Shown here: one piece after another, positions 7,927 through 16,476 of the stretch
Layout of the letters: the number at the start of each line of letters is the position of its first letter
How positions within the stretch are numbered: position 1 is the first letter of the stretch
DNA from: Nucisporomicrobium flavum
GTDB taxonomy: Bacteria; Actinomycetota; Actinomycetes; Mycobacteriales; Micromonosporaceae
Reading direction: 5' to 3'
Length of the DNA stretch: 64,000 nucleotides
Assembly (NCBI RefSeq): GCF_016464385.1
Contig: NZ_JADMLH010000029.1
Location: 1 to 64,000, forward strand
Position numbers and translations under genes: made by a program
Notes under the pieces: model-generated
Told to the model about the DNA's origin: nothing
Databases searched by the model: none
The model's input: only the letters and a program-made list of their open reading frames with translations

Positions 7927-9837
7927 TCATCGCGTCCACTTCGACCGCACCTTGGCGATGACCCGGTCGACATCCTCCAGAGGCAGGCGCAGGTACACGT
8001 CGTCCCGCTTGCACCGGCCGATGTCGTCGATGATGAAGGTCCGCTCCCAGCCTCCCGACCGGTCCAGCTCTTCCTCGTCGTAGAAGCCGGCGGACACGCC
8101 CGACACACGAACCACCTGCCAGGCCTCGTCGATGGACGGGTGGTCGTCCGGCGCGATGGCGTAGTACCGGTAGATCCTCGGTGCGTCCGGGGCGAGGAGG
8201 CGCTGGGCGCGGGTGAGGTCAGCTGCCGCGGCCGCCCGTACGGTGTCCCACCGCCACCGCAGCGTGTCGCCGGCCACCGTCATGGCGGGCCACAGCGTCA
8301 TTCCGGCATCCTCGATGATCGTCTCGAGGACGAAGGGCCGGTCGGCGACCTCGGCGGCGGTGGACGGCCTCGTGGTGAAGACCTCGAACTGCTCGGTCAC
8401 CTCAACCGCGGTGGTGTTGTCGAGCGCCAGCTCCAGCAGCCGCCGGAAGGTCAGCCACCACCGGCGGGCAGAGCCCGGATCGAACTGCAGCGGACCGCCC
8501 GACCGTGGCGGGGCGGGGACCTGATCGATCCGGACGCCGCCGTCGCCGGGGGTCAGCGCGAGGAACGGTCCGGCCGGAGCGCCGGGCACCGGCCGGTCCA
8601 GGGCCAGCACCGTGTCGTCGGTCCAACCGGCCGCCACCGTGGCATCGCATGGCCACTCCGCGCACATCCACGGCGTGGGGTCCGCCTCCGCGGGGTCGGT
8701 CAGCACCAGCACCAGCCGGCCGGCCCGATCCAGGTACGCCTCGCGTACGGTCCCCGGGCGCTTGGAGACCGGGAACTCCAGGAGGCGGGCGACGCGCGGC
8801 AGCCGCAGTGTCGCAGGCAGGTCCGCCACCGGGGTCAGGGTGCGCTGCCACTCGCGGACCACCGGCCCGGCCCAGGTGGCGGTCACGGGGACGATCTCCG
8901 CCGCGTCCAGGTTCCCCACCGATGGGCGGGGCGCGTGCTGAGCCAGCTGCGCCATCTGCTCCTGCAGGGCCGACGTCGCGAGCTTCTCGGCGGCGCGGCG
9001 CAAGAGGTCGCGGAGTGGATCGTCACCGGCGACGGCCTCCGCGGCCGTCCGCAACGCGGCGACGTCGGCGACCGCCCGTTCGCCGTACCCGGACGGTGCC
9101 TGGGCCGCGGCGAGCAGCCGGCGCAGCGGCTCCGGGGGTTCCGGCGGCCGGGGCCGTGCCACCAGGTACCACCCGTCGCCGCTGTCGGTCAGCTCCGCGT
9201 GGGCGGCGACGAGCTCGTCGAGCTGCGCAGCGGCCTCCACCGCCAGCAGCGCCCACCCGAGCGGGTACCTCTGCGGGAACCCTGCACGCAGCGCCATCAG
9301 CAGCGACGCCTCCGTGCGCGGCCACCCGGTCGGGTCGGCGACGCTGAGGGTGCTGCCCGACTCGCCCGGCGCGACGGTGGCCGTCGCCACCGTCTCGGTG
9401 CCCCGGACCCAGACCGGCAGGACGGCCCGCAACGTCCGGGCGACCTCCGAGACCGGGTGGTCGTCGCCGCGCTTCAGGCGGGCCCGCGCCCGTGCCGGGT
9501 CCATGCTGGACTCTGCCGGGTGGACGCGTACGCGCGGGCCGCCGGCACCGGGAACCAGGTCGATCGGCACCGGCTCCAGCAGCAGCGCCCGCTTCCACTG
9601 CCCGGGATCGAGAAGCCGCTCGCACAGCTGCCGCACCAGGCTGTGCCGGCCCACGGACGGCGCCGGCTCCAGCGGCACGAAATACAGCACCGGTCCGGAC
9701 GGGGTGTCCCACACGATGACGAAGACGGACACGGTCACGCCGTCGACCGTGACGTGCACCAGCTCCCGCACCCGCCGGCGAGGTGGCTCGGCCAGCCGTG
9801 CCCGCTTCGTCAACCACAGGTTCCGTCGCCCCGCCAC
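7927..9837 (-). CDS. Large uncharacterised protein (636 residues)
   Basis: I do not recognise a family. The protein is long, acidic to neutral and lacks a signal peptide or membrane segment, so it should be cytoplasmic. It is rich in Trp and Pro-bounded segments. The N-terminal region (about 1-130) has alternating strands such as VHVTVDGVTVSVFVIVWDT, and the C-terminus ends in a basic KVRSKWTR. The GTG at 9837 is chosen because GGAGG precedes it by a few bases; the frame is open to a GTG at 9894. Its stop lies four bases from the convergent glpK2 stop, with no terminator between. Confidence 0.7.
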   Translation of the reverse strand: MAGRRNLWLTKRARLAEPPRRRVRELVHVTVDGVTVSVFVIVWDTPSGPVLYFVPLEPAPSVGRHSLVRQLCERLLDPGQWKRALLLEPVPIDLVPGAGGPRVRVHPAESSMDPARARARLKRGDDHPVSEVARTLRAVLPVWVRGTETVATATVAPGESGSTLSVADPTGWPRTEASLLMALRAGFPQRYPLGWALLAVEAAAQLDELVAAHAELTDSGDGWYLVARPRPPEPPEPLRRLLAAAQAPSGYGERAVADVAALRTAAEAVAGDDPLRDLLRRAAEKLATSALQEQMAQLAQHAPRPSVGNLDAAEIVPVTATWAGPVVREWQRTLTPVADLPATLRLPRVARLLEFPVSKRPGTVREAYLDRAGRLVLVLTDPAEADPTPWMCAEWPCDATVAAGWTDDTVLALDRPVPGAPAGPFLALTPGDGGVRIDQVPAPPRSGGPLQFDPGSARRWWLTFRRLLELALDNTTAVEVTEQFEVFTTRPSTAAEVADRPFVLETIIEDAGMTLWPAMTVAGDTLRWRWDTVRAAAAADLTRAQRLLAPDAPRIYRYYAIAPDDHPSIDEAWQVVRVSGVSAGFYDEEELDRSGGWERTFIIDDIGRCKRDDVYLRLPLEDVDRVIAKVRSKWTR

Positions 9838-9972
9838 CCGACCTCCGCCCACCGGACCACATTGTGAACCTGCATCATGTCCGCCGGAGTCCACCGGCGG
9901 TGGACCGGACTCCGGCGGGCGGTCAGCTCGGCGGGGGCGGGTCAGGTAGGTGAGGCGGACGTCCGCGGTCGC

Positions 9973-10485
9973 TCAGTGGCGGGGCGGGCCGGGGAAGGGG
10001 AACCATTCGACCGCGCGGAAGTCGCCCGTCTCGACGTACTCGTACGGCGCCCCGCTCACGCACTTCGGCACCGATTCCGTGCTGCCCGGGTCGAGCACCC
10101 AGCTGTAGCCGACGCGGTCCTTGCGGCCGTGGTCGTACACCGTCATGCCGCGGCGCACGCCGATCCATTGCGGCTGGCTGCTGTCGGTGATGACGCCCGT
10201 GACGACGGCGACGTCGCCGCCGACCACCAGGCAGTCGATGTTTCCTTTCATCCAGGCGCCCTCGCCGTTGAGGTAGTGGCTGACGGCGAAGGTGCCGCGC
10301 ACGTCCAGGCCGAAGCCGTGCGCGTCGAAGGTGAAGCGGATGTCGTCGCCGGTGGCACGCCACAGGGTGGCTGTGCCGACGAGGCTGGCCTCGGTGGGTT
10401 CGGGGCGGGTGGCGGCGGCCGCCGGGGAGGCGGAGGCGGTCAGGACGGCGGTGGCGGCCGCGAGGGCCAGGATCGCTTTCTTCAT
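9973..10485 (-). CDS. Secreted protein of unknown function
   Basis: A 170-residue protein with a classical signal peptide: MKK, a hydrophobic Ala/Leu stretch, and an Ala-rich cleavage region ending near residue 25 (SPAAAATRP). The mature part is about 145 residues with only two Cys (in NIDCLV and PKCVSG), which could form a disulfide. It contains aromatic and Gly-rich strands typical of a small beta-sandwich. No catalytic motif is apparent. It follows the two-component genes in the same direction, but a strong hairpin at 10516-10539 separates them, so it probably has its own promoter. Confidence 0.75.
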   Translation of the reverse strand: MKKAILALAAATAVLTASASPAAAATRPEPTEASLVGTATLWRATGDDIRFTFDAHGFGLDVRGTFAVSHYLNGEGAWMKGNIDCLVVGGDVAVVTGVITDSSQPQWIGVRRGMTVYDHGRKDRVGYSWVLDPGSTESVPKCVSGAPYEYVETGDFRAVEWFPFPGPPRH

Positions 10486-10515
10486 GCGTTCAGCCTCGCC
10501 GCCGGCCCGCCGCGG

Positions 10516-10539
10516 CGGTTCCCGCCCGCGCGGGAACCG
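10516..10539 (-). terminator. Hairpin terminator after the two-component operon
   Basis: A perfect 10-bp stem CGGTTCCCGC/GCGGGAACCG with a four-base loop lies 25 bases beyond the response-regulator stop. It lacks a U-tract, as is usual in high-GC actinomycetes. Confidence 0.6.
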
Positions 10540-10563
10540 TTCTCCCTCGCGCGGGGGAGGGGC

Positions 10564-11214
10564 TCAGGACCCGGGGACGACGAAACCCGTCTCGTACGCG
10601 GCGATCACGGCCTGGGTCCGGTCGCGGGCGCCCAGCTTGGCCAGCACGTTGCCGACGTGCGTCTTGACGGTCTCCACGCCCAGCACCAGCCGGCCGGCGA
10701 TCTCCGCGTTGGACAGTCCGTCGGCCATGAGCCGCAGGACCTCGCCCTCCCGCTCGGTCAGCGCGGCCGGTGGGGCGGGGCGGGCGTACGCGGCGGCGAG
10801 CCGGCGGATCGCGGCCGGGAACAGCAGCGACTCCCCGGCCGCCACGACTCGCACCGCCGCCAGGATCTCCTCCGGGCGGGAGCGTTTGAGCAGGAAGCCG
10901 CTCGCGCCGGCGTGCAGGGCGGCGTACACGTACTCGTCGTGCTCGAAGGTGGTGATCATCAGGATGCGCGGCGGGCTCGGTGAGGTCGCGAGCACGTGGC
11001 GGGTGGCCTGCAGCCCGTCGATGCGGGGCATCCGCACGTCCATGAGCAGCACGTCGGGCCGGGTACGGGCGAGCAGCGGCGGCACCTCCGCGCCGTCGGC
11101 CGCCTCGCCGACCACGGTCAGGTCGGCCGCCGTGGACAGGATCGCGGTCAGCCCCACCCGCACGAGCGCCTCGTCGTCGACGACGGCCACCCGGACCGGC
11201 GGCGCGGCGTTCAC
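10564..11214 (-). CDS. NarL/LuxR-type response regulator
   Basis: A 216-residue two-domain regulator. The receiver domain (about 1-120) has the acidic pair in VVDDEAL, the phospho-acceptor Asp in DVLLMDVRMP and a conserved Lys in FLLKRS. The C-terminal LuxR-type helix-turn-helix (about 145-205) reads LTEREGEVLRLMADGLSNAE. Its GTG overlaps the histidine kinase stop in a GTGA junction, so the pair is one operon and a cognate system. Nothing in the sequence identifies the stimulus or target genes; the adjacent secreted protein and GH27 gene are possible but unproven targets. Confidence 0.93.
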   Translation of the reverse strand: MNAAPPVRVAVVDDEALVRVGLTAILSTAADLTVVGEAADGAEVPPLLARTRPDVLLMDVRMPRIDGLQATRHVLATSPSPPRILMITTFEHDEYVYAALHAGASGFLLKRSRPEEILAAVRVVAAGESLLFPAAIRRLAAAYARPAPPAALTEREGEVLRLMADGLSNAEIAGRLVLGVETVKTHVGNVLAKLGARDRTQAVIAAYETGFVVPGS

Positions 11215-12341
11215 CACGGGAGCTCCGCGCGGACGCGCCATCTGTCCCCGTACGGTCCTGCGTCGAGCACGCCCCCCAGCAGGGTGACCCGTTCGCGCAT
11301 GCCGGTGAGCCCGCGCGAGCCGCCCGGCTCGCCGCCGTCGCGCAGCGCGTTGCCGACCTCCAGGGTGACGCGCCGGGCCGCGACCGCGAGGCGCAGCTCG
11401 ACCGGGCCGCCGGGGTCGTGGCGCAGCGCGTTCGTGACGGCCTCCTGCGCCAGCCGGTACGCCTCCCGCGACACCGCCGCCGGCACCTCGTGCAGCGGTC
11501 CGCTCGCCTCCAGGGTGACGGGCAGCCCGCTGGTCAGCTGATCCACGTCCGTCAGGCCGGGCCCGTGCGTACGGGTCAGCTCCCCGTCCCGCAGCACGCC
11601 CAGCACCCGGTCGAGGTCCTCCATCGCCGCCCGCCCGGTCTCCTCGATGCTGGTCAGCGCCCGCCGCACGAAGGCCTCGTCGCGCCCGAGCAGCCGGCCC
11701 GCGGCGCCCGCCTGCAGCACGGTCACGGTCAGCGCGTGTCCCACCGAGTCGTGCAGCTCGCGGGCGAGCCGGTTGCGGGCGGCCAGCAGCAGCGTCTCCG
11801 CCTCCAGCGCCGCGATCCGCTCCGCGCCCGAGGGGCCGAGCAGCACGGGAGCCATCACCGCGGCGAGCGCGCCGAGGCCGGCGATCGCGTACACCGTCGC
11901 GGGCAGCAGGATCAGGCCGAGCGGGATCAGCCGGCCGGGGCGGGTGACGAGCACGGCCGCCGCGGGCAGGGCCAGGAACAGCGCCGAGCCGACGACCGCG
12001 CCGACGGCGAGGTGCACGCCGAACCACAGGGCCGTCCGCAGCCGCGCCTCGCGCTCGATGCGGCCCGGCGGATCGGGCAGGTCCACGCCGAGCAGCCCGC
12101 GCACGGCCACGATCTCCAGGGTCCGGGTGCCGTGCAGGAACGGGGGTACGAGCCCGATCGCCGCCGCCGTGAGGATCAGCGGCACGACCACGGCCGCGGG
12201 GGTCGACCCCTCGCGCACCACGCGTGCCAGGCCGACGGTGACCAGTGCGTACGGCATCACGACCACCCCGCCGAGCAGCAGGTACGTCCCACGCCGATAC
12301 GTCGTGGCGGCCACCAGGGGTCGCAGGAGCCGTACCGCCAT
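11211..12341 (-). CDS. Sensor histidine kinase (HisKA_3 type)
   Basis: A 376-residue membrane kinase. The N-terminal half carries about four to five hydrophobic helices with short loops and no large external sensor domain, so it probably senses a membrane or intramembrane signal. The HisKA_3 dimerisation motif with the phospho-acceptor His is RELHDSVGH at about residue 210. The C-terminal ATPase domain has an N-box EAVTNALRH and a short G-box region (GGSRGLTGMRER). The ATG at 12341 is the natural start, although the frame opens a little upstream. It overlaps the downstream response regulator by four bases. Confidence 0.92.
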   Translation of the reverse strand: MAVRLLRPLVAATTYRRGTYLLLGGVVVMPYALVTVGLARVVREGSTPAAVVVPLILTAAAIGLVPPFLHGTRTLEIVAVRGLLGVDLPDPPGRIEREARLRTALWFGVHLAVGAVVGSALFLALPAAAVLVTRPGRLIPLGLILLPATVYAIAGLGALAAVMAPVLLGPSGAERIAALEAETLLLAARNRLARELHDSVGHALTVTVLQAGAAGRLLGRDEAFVRRALTSIEETGRAAMEDLDRVLGVLRDGELTRTHGPGLTDVDQLTSGLPVTLEASGPLHEVPAAVSREAYRLAQEAVTNALRHDPGGPVELRLAVAARRVTLEVGNALRDGGEPGGSRGLTGMRERVTLLGGVLDAGPYGDRWRVRAELPW

Positions 12342-12392
12342 GGTTCGGACCCTACCGTCCACGGTGCACTGTGAGGTTTCTTGTTTATTTCT

Positions 12393-12421
12393 GTGACATC
12401 ATGCAGACTCACGGCTACATA
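12393..12421 (+). promoter_or_regulatory. Candidate promoter of the alpha-galactosidase gene
   Basis: GTGACA (12393-12398) and TACATA (12416-12421) are 17 bases apart in a short AT-richer stretch between the divergent kinase and GH27 genes. The -10 lacks the consensus final T, so this is a modest candidate. No clear operator palindrome is visible around it. Confidence 0.3.
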
Positions 12422-12436
12422 GACGCCTGACGATGG

Positions 12437-14086
12437 ATGGTCGCCATGTCGCCTCGTACCCGCCGTATGACCGCCGCCCTCCTCACCATGCTCACCCTGA
12501 TCGCCACCGTCGCGGTGGACGCCCGGTTCCGGCCGGCCGCCGCGCTCGACAACGGCCTCGGCCGCACCCCCGTCATGGGGTGGAACAGCTGGAACCGCTA
12601 CACGTGCGGCATCGACGAGGCGCTGATCCGCCGGCAGGCCGACGCCATGGTCAGCACCGGCATGCGCGACCTCGGCTACCGGTACATCAACCTGGACGAC
12701 TGCTGGCAGACGAGCCGCGACAGCGCCGGGAACATCGTGGCCGACCCGGCCCGGTTCCCCAGCGGGATGAAGGCGCTCGGCGACTACCTGCACGCCCGCG
12801 GCCTCAAGTTCGGCGTCTACTCCGACCGCGGCACCCACACCTGCGCCGGCCGGCCCGGGTCCCAGGGGTACGAATACCAGGACGCGCGCTCGTACGCGTC
12901 ATGGGGCGTCGACCTGCTCAAGTACGACAACTGCAACGCGACGCTCGACCAGCAGACCCAGTACGAGACCATGCGCGACGCGCTCGCCGCCTCCGGCCGG
13001 CAGATCCTCTTCAGCGTCTGCGCGTGGGAGTTCAAGCCGTGGGCGCCCAAGACCGGTAACCAGGCGCGCACCACCGGCGACATCGGCGACGACTACACGG
13101 TGGCCGCACCCGGGCTGCAGTCCGTCGAGCAGATCATCGACCGCAACAACGACTACGCGATGTACGCCCACCCGGGCTACTTCAACGACCCGGACATGCT
13201 GCAGGTCGGCAACTACGGCACCGGCGCCACGGCCGGCAACGGCATGACCGACACCGAATACCAGACCCACTTCAGCATGTGGGCGCTCATGTCGGCGCCG
13301 CTCATCGCCGGCAACGACCTCACCGCCATGAACGACGCCACCCGGCGGATCCTCACCAACCCCGAGGTGATCGCCGTCGACCAGGACCCGCTCGGATCGC
13401 AGGGCCGCCGGGTCCGCGACCTCGGCGACCGGGAGGTCTGGTCGAAGAAGGTCCAGGGATCGGGCGTACGGGTGGTCGCGCTGTGGAACCGCGGCGGGTC
13501 GGCGGCCTCGATCCGCGTGGACTGGCGTGACCTCGGGCTCGGCACGGGCGCGGCGACCGTACGCGACCTGCACGCCCGCGCCGACCGCGGCAGCTTCACC
13601 GGCGGCTACTCCACCACGGTCCCGGCCCACGGCGTCGCCCTGCTCCGGGTCGCCGGCACCGAGACGCCCGACGCCGTACGCATCGCCAAGACCGACCCCC
13701 GTGCCATCACCGACCTGCAGATCCGCACCGAGTTCCTGATCAACGACGAGTGGCACGACGACACCGAGGCGGTCGGCGCCTTCGACCGTACGGTGACGAT
13801 GACCCTGGACGGCAACGGCGCGACCTGGAACGGCTCGCGGTGGGTCGGCGACCTGCTGCGTACCTCGGGCAGCACGGCCGGCTCCCCGGTGATCACCGTG
13901 AACCGCACCGACCCCCGGGCGATCTACGGCATCCGGGTGAACGCCACCTTCACCATCGACGGTCAGCCGCACCACGACTTCGAGGACCTCAACCTGCTGT
14001 CCGGCACGGTCAACCTGCAACTCGACGCGAACGGCGGCACCTGGAACGGAACCCAGTGGGTCGGCGACTTCCTGCGGGCCGGCTGA
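12437..14086 (+). CDS. Secreted GH27 alpha-galactosidase with tandem C-terminal repeats
   Basis: A 549-residue secreted enzyme predicted to remove terminal alpha-galactose from galactosides or galactomannan. A signal peptide spans about residues 1-35. The GH27 barrel begins GRTPVMGWNSWN, with the nucleophile Asp164 in KYDNCN and the likely acid/base Asp among residues 215-219 (GDIGDD). After the usual C-terminal beta domain (to about 410) come two diverged repeats of about 65 residues. Each begins TDPRAI and ends in a GNGATWNGSRWVGD-like motif; they resemble no binding module I know. The start could be the ATG at 12437 or the in-frame ATG at 12446. Confidence 0.93.
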   Translation: MVAMSPRTRRMTAALLTMLTLIATVAVDARFRPAAALDNGLGRTPVMGWNSWNRYTCGIDEALIRRQADAMVSTGMRDLGYRYINLDDCWQTSRDSAGNIVADPARFPSGMKALGDYLHARGLKFGVYSDRGTHTCAGRPGSQGYEYQDARSYASWGVDLLKYDNCNATLDQQTQYETMRDALAASGRQILFSVCAWEFKPWAPKTGNQARTTGDIGDDYTVAAPGLQSVEQIIDRNNDYAMYAHPGYFNDPDMLQVGNYGTGATAGNGMTDTEYQTHFSMWALMSAPLIAGNDLTAMNDATRRILTNPEVIAVDQDPLGSQGRRVRDLGDREVWSKKVQGSGVRVVALWNRGGSAASIRVDWRDLGLGTGAATVRDLHARADRGSFTGGYSTTVPAHGVALLRVAGTETPDAVRIAKTDPRAITDLQIRTEFLINDEWHDDTEAVGAFDRTVTMTLDGNGATWNGSRWVGDLLRTSGSTAGSPVITVNRTDPRAIYGIRVNATFTIDGQPHHDFEDLNLLSGTVNLQLDANGGTWNGTQWVGDFLRAG

Positions 14087-14100
14087 CGCGCTTCAGGGCC

Positions 14101-14811
14101 TCACGCCAGGAGCTGCTCGCGCATCGTCCGGCCCGGGTTGAAGCCGCCGGCTACCCGGTTGGCCGTCAGGTCGTACACGTCGACGGTGTTGTTGCGCCGC
14201 ATCAGTTCGCGGACCGGGGGCGGCAGCGGCGGCGGGTCGTCCATCGCCGCGCGGACGTCGCGTGCGGCGCCGATCAGCCCGGTTGCCAGGGCTGCGGCGT
14301 CGGCGTCCACCCGGACGAGGCCGAACTCCCAGCCGGCGATGGTCAGGTCGAGGACTTCGAACAGATGCCCGAGCAGCGGGTACGGATCGAGCACCCGTAC
14401 CGTCCTCCGCGACTGCCCACCGACGGCCGTGACGGCCCCACGCACCTGGATGTACGGATGAAGCCGGCCGGGGAGCGCGAACAGCGGCCACCGCAGCGCG
14501 CTGCCGGCCTCCTTCCACAACGGCCGGTAGTTGCGCCGGTCCACGGTGACCGGCCGGCCGGTCCGCCGGTAGAGCTCAGCCGCCTGCGCCAGCAGGTCGG
14601 CATGGGCGGCGTCGGCGACCTCCCGCAGCGCTACGGCCGCGACCACCAGGCCGTCGTCGCCCTGCAGCTGCCCGGCGACGGCGGCGGCCTGTTCGTCGAA
14701 CCGGGCCTGGACGTGCGGGCCGAAGCGCTGCCGGATGTCCAGCAGCAGAGCCTCCTGCCGGCCGGGATCGTGCTCCACCTGCCTGCCGGATCCCCGACGG
14801 AACCACCGCAT
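14101..14811 (-). CDS. Conserved hypothetical cytoplasmic protein
   Basis: A 236-residue protein without signal peptide or membrane helix. It starts MRWFRRGSGR and continues with Ala/Leu-rich helices (residues 30-90), a YRPLWKEAGSALRWPLF segment and a C-terminal RNNTVDVYDLTANRVAGG. I do not recognise the family. It converges on the alpha-galactosidase with 14 bases between the stops and is divergent from the GH16 gene. Codon use is like the neighbours, so there is no sign of recent transfer. Confidence 0.7.
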   Translation of the reverse strand: MRWFRRGSGRQVEHDPGRQEALLLDIRQRFGPHVQARFDEQAAAVAGQLQGDDGLVVAAVALREVADAAHADLLAQAAELYRRTGRPVTVDRRNYRPLWKEAGSALRWPLFALPGRLHPYIQVRGAVTAVGGQSRRTVRVLDPYPLLGHLFEVLDLTIAGWEFGLVRVDADAAALATGLIGAARDVRAAMDDPPPLPPPVRELMRRNNTVDVYDLTANRVAGGFNPGRTMREQLLA

Positions 14812-14929
14812 GTCGCCTCATCTCAGCCGCCCGACGAACCCGGCCATGCTAATGGAGATCACCCCGCGGCGGCGTCCCGGTGGCGCCGCCGGGCTCGTTC
14901 CGCGCGGGCCCGGCGGGCACAATGGCGGC

Positions 14930-15625
14930 ATGCCACAGGCCTGGTCGGACGAGTTCGACGGCCCGCTCGACCTCGGCGTCTGGACGCCGGAGACCGGGGG
15001 CGGCGGCTGGGGTGACGACCAGCTGCAGGTGTACGCCGCGGCCAACGCGTCGGTCACCGCCGACGGCCGCCTCGCCCTGGTCGCGCGGCGGGAGAACGGG
15101 ACGATCACCTCGGCGCGCCTGATCACGAAGGACCGCGTGCACGTCCGCTACGGACGCGTGGAGGCCCGCATCAAGGTGCCGCCCGGGCCGGGTGTCTGGC
15201 CGGCCTTCTGGCTGCTCGGCGCGGACCTCGACCGGGTGGGCTGGCCGGCCTGCGGCGAGATCGACGTGATGGAGTACGTCGGTAGCCGGCCCACCACCGT
15301 CCACGGCACCCTGCACGGCCCCGGCTACGCGGGCCTCGGCGCCGGCATCGGCACGGCGTACGACCTGGGCCGGGACCTGAGCGCCGGCTTCCACGTGTAC
15401 GGCGTGCAGTGGGCGCCGGACGAGATCCGCTGGCACGTCGACGGGGTGGAGTACCAGCGGCTGACCCCGGGCGACGTACCGGGGCCGTGGCCGTTCCGGC
15501 ACCCGTTCTACCTGCTGATCAACCTCGCGGTGGGTGGCAGGTGGCCGGGGAACGACGCCCGCGGGATCCGGCTGCCGGCCACCGTGCTCGTCGACTGGGT
15601 CCGCATTCACGACGCCGAGATCTGA
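14930..15625 (+). CDS. GH16 family glycoside hydrolase (beta-glucanase-like)
   Basis: A 231-residue single-domain GH16 protein. The catalytic motif GEIDVMEYVG at about residues 108-117 holds the nucleophile and acid/base Glu in the E-I-D-x-x-E arrangement of laminarinase-type enzymes. Substrate-binding Trp residues (WPAFWLLG) are also present. It covers the whole jelly-roll domain. The odd point is the absence of a signal peptide: the ATG at 14930 starts directly at MPQAWSDEFDGPLD, and upstream in-frame sequence contains no hydrophobic leader. It may act in the cytoplasm or leave by another route. A weak GGCGGG-type site precedes the start. Confidence 0.85.
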   Translation: MPQAWSDEFDGPLDLGVWTPETGGGGWGDDQLQVYAAANASVTADGRLALVARRENGTITSARLITKDRVHVRYGRVEARIKVPPGPGVWPAFWLLGADLDRVGWPACGEIDVMEYVGSRPTTVHGTLHGPGYAGLGAGIGTAYDLGRDLSAGFHVYGVQWAPDEIRWHVDGVEYQRLTPGDVPGPWPFRHPFYLLINLAVGGRWPGNDARGIRLPATVLVDWVRIHDAEI

Positions 15626-15670
15626 GGCGACCGCGCTTCGTGTCGCGGCCGCCGATGCGCGGCTCCTGTC

Positions 15671-15694
15671 GTTTGTCTCCCTCCGGCACGGGTA
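15671..15694 (+). promoter_or_regulatory. General-stress (sigma-B/F type) promoter for the PRC-barrel gene
   Basis: GTTT at 15671-15674 and GGGTA at 15690-15694 are separated by 15 bases. This fits the GTTT-N14-16-GGGTA consensus of actinobacterial sigma-B/sigma-F stress promoters. It lies 28 bases before the start of a PRC-barrel gene, a family often under such control. Confidence 0.6.
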
Positions 15695-15722
15695 GCTGTT
15701 GATGTGACGAGGGGAGACGTTG

Positions 15723-16094
15723 ATGACCCGCCGCACCGTCACGATGATCAGGTTGACCGAGACCGGTCACCGCACCGCCGCGCCCGGCCGCATCCTCGGC
15801 TGCCGGGTCACCGACCGCGACGGCAACCCGCTCGGCACGGTGGACGACCTGCTGGTCGACGCCGAGGCGCAGCGCCTGCGGCTGATCAGCGTCGAGCACG
15901 GCGGCGTGGTCGGCTTCGGTGCGACGCCCTCGTTCATCCCGGTCGAGGCCGTGGACGAGGTCACGGGCGAGGGAATCCGCATCGCGCTGCCGAGCGCCCA
16001 GGTCGCGGACGCGCCGCTCTACGACCCGACCGTCATGGAGCCGCGCGAGTTCTGCGAGAGCCTGTACGGCTACTACGGCTGCCGGGCGGCCTGA
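15723..16094 (+). CDS. PRC-barrel domain protein
   Basis: A 123-residue cytoplasmic protein that is essentially one PRC-barrel: LGCRVTDRDGNPLGTVDDLLVDAEAQRLRLISV at about residues 27-60 and a second set of strands (FIPVEAVDEV). The domain occurs in RimM and photosynthetic reaction centre H and mediates protein binding; stand-alone actinobacterial copies are commonly general-stress proteins. GGGGAG at 15711-15716 precedes the ATG at 15723. A sigma-B-like promoter lies just upstream, supporting a stress role. The C-terminus (ESLYGYYGCRAA) is Tyr-rich. No partner gene is evident nearby. Confidence 0.85.
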   Translation: MTRRTVTMIRLTETGHRTAAPGRILGCRVTDRDGNPLGTVDDLLVDAEAQRLRLISVEHGGVVGFGATPSFIPVEAVDEVTGEGIRIALPSAQVADAPLYDPTVMEPREFCESLYGYYGCRAA

Positions 16095-16122
16095 GCGTAC
16101 GCCGGCCCCCTACTGTGCCGGG

Positions 16123-16464
16123 GTGGAGATCGTGTCGTTCGACGGGCCGGCAGCGCGGCCCATGGAGGCTTTCGGCAGCGTCGGCGTGACCGCGCAGGTG
16201 CTGTTCCAGGGCGACGCGGCGGTGGTCACCGTGCTGCGCGTGGCCGCCGGCGGCGAGATCGGCCGGCACCCCGCACCGGTGGATCAGCTTCTCGTGGTGA
16301 CGCGGGGCCGCGGCGCCGTCCGGGCCGGCGATGGTGACTGGCAGAGCGTGCGCGCCGGGCAGGCGGTGGTGTGGCGCTCCGGTGAGGAGCACACCACCAG
16401 GGCCGACGAGGACATCGAGGCCGTGGTGGTGGAGGTGGCGGCCTCGCGATCAGCGCACGGGTAG
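16123..16464 (+). CDS. Small cupin-domain protein
   Basis: A 113-residue single-domain cupin. Residues about 25-100 show alternating strands with the cupin turn GGEIGRHPAPVDQLLVVTRGRGAV and the second motif near GQAVVWRSGEEHTT. Only some metal-binding positions are present (His in GRHPAP and EEHTT), so it could bind a metal weakly or act as a ligand-binding fold. It starts at GTG 16123; a later ATG is less likely because it would delete the first strand. Its stop lies 12 bases from the convergent acyl-CoA dehydrogenase stop. The function is not clear. Confidence 0.7.
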   Translation: MEIVSFDGPAARPMEAFGSVGVTAQVLFQGDAAVVTVLRVAAGGEIGRHPAPVDQLLVVTRGRGAVRAGDGDWQSVRAGQAVVWRSGEEHTTRADEDIEAVVVEVAASRSAHG

Positions 16465-16476
16465 CGGACGCGCCCG

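Noticed and set aside
6123..8108. A 661-codon minus-strand frame opposite glpK2
   Set aside because: Antisense to a well-supported glycerol kinase and lacking any recognisable motif.
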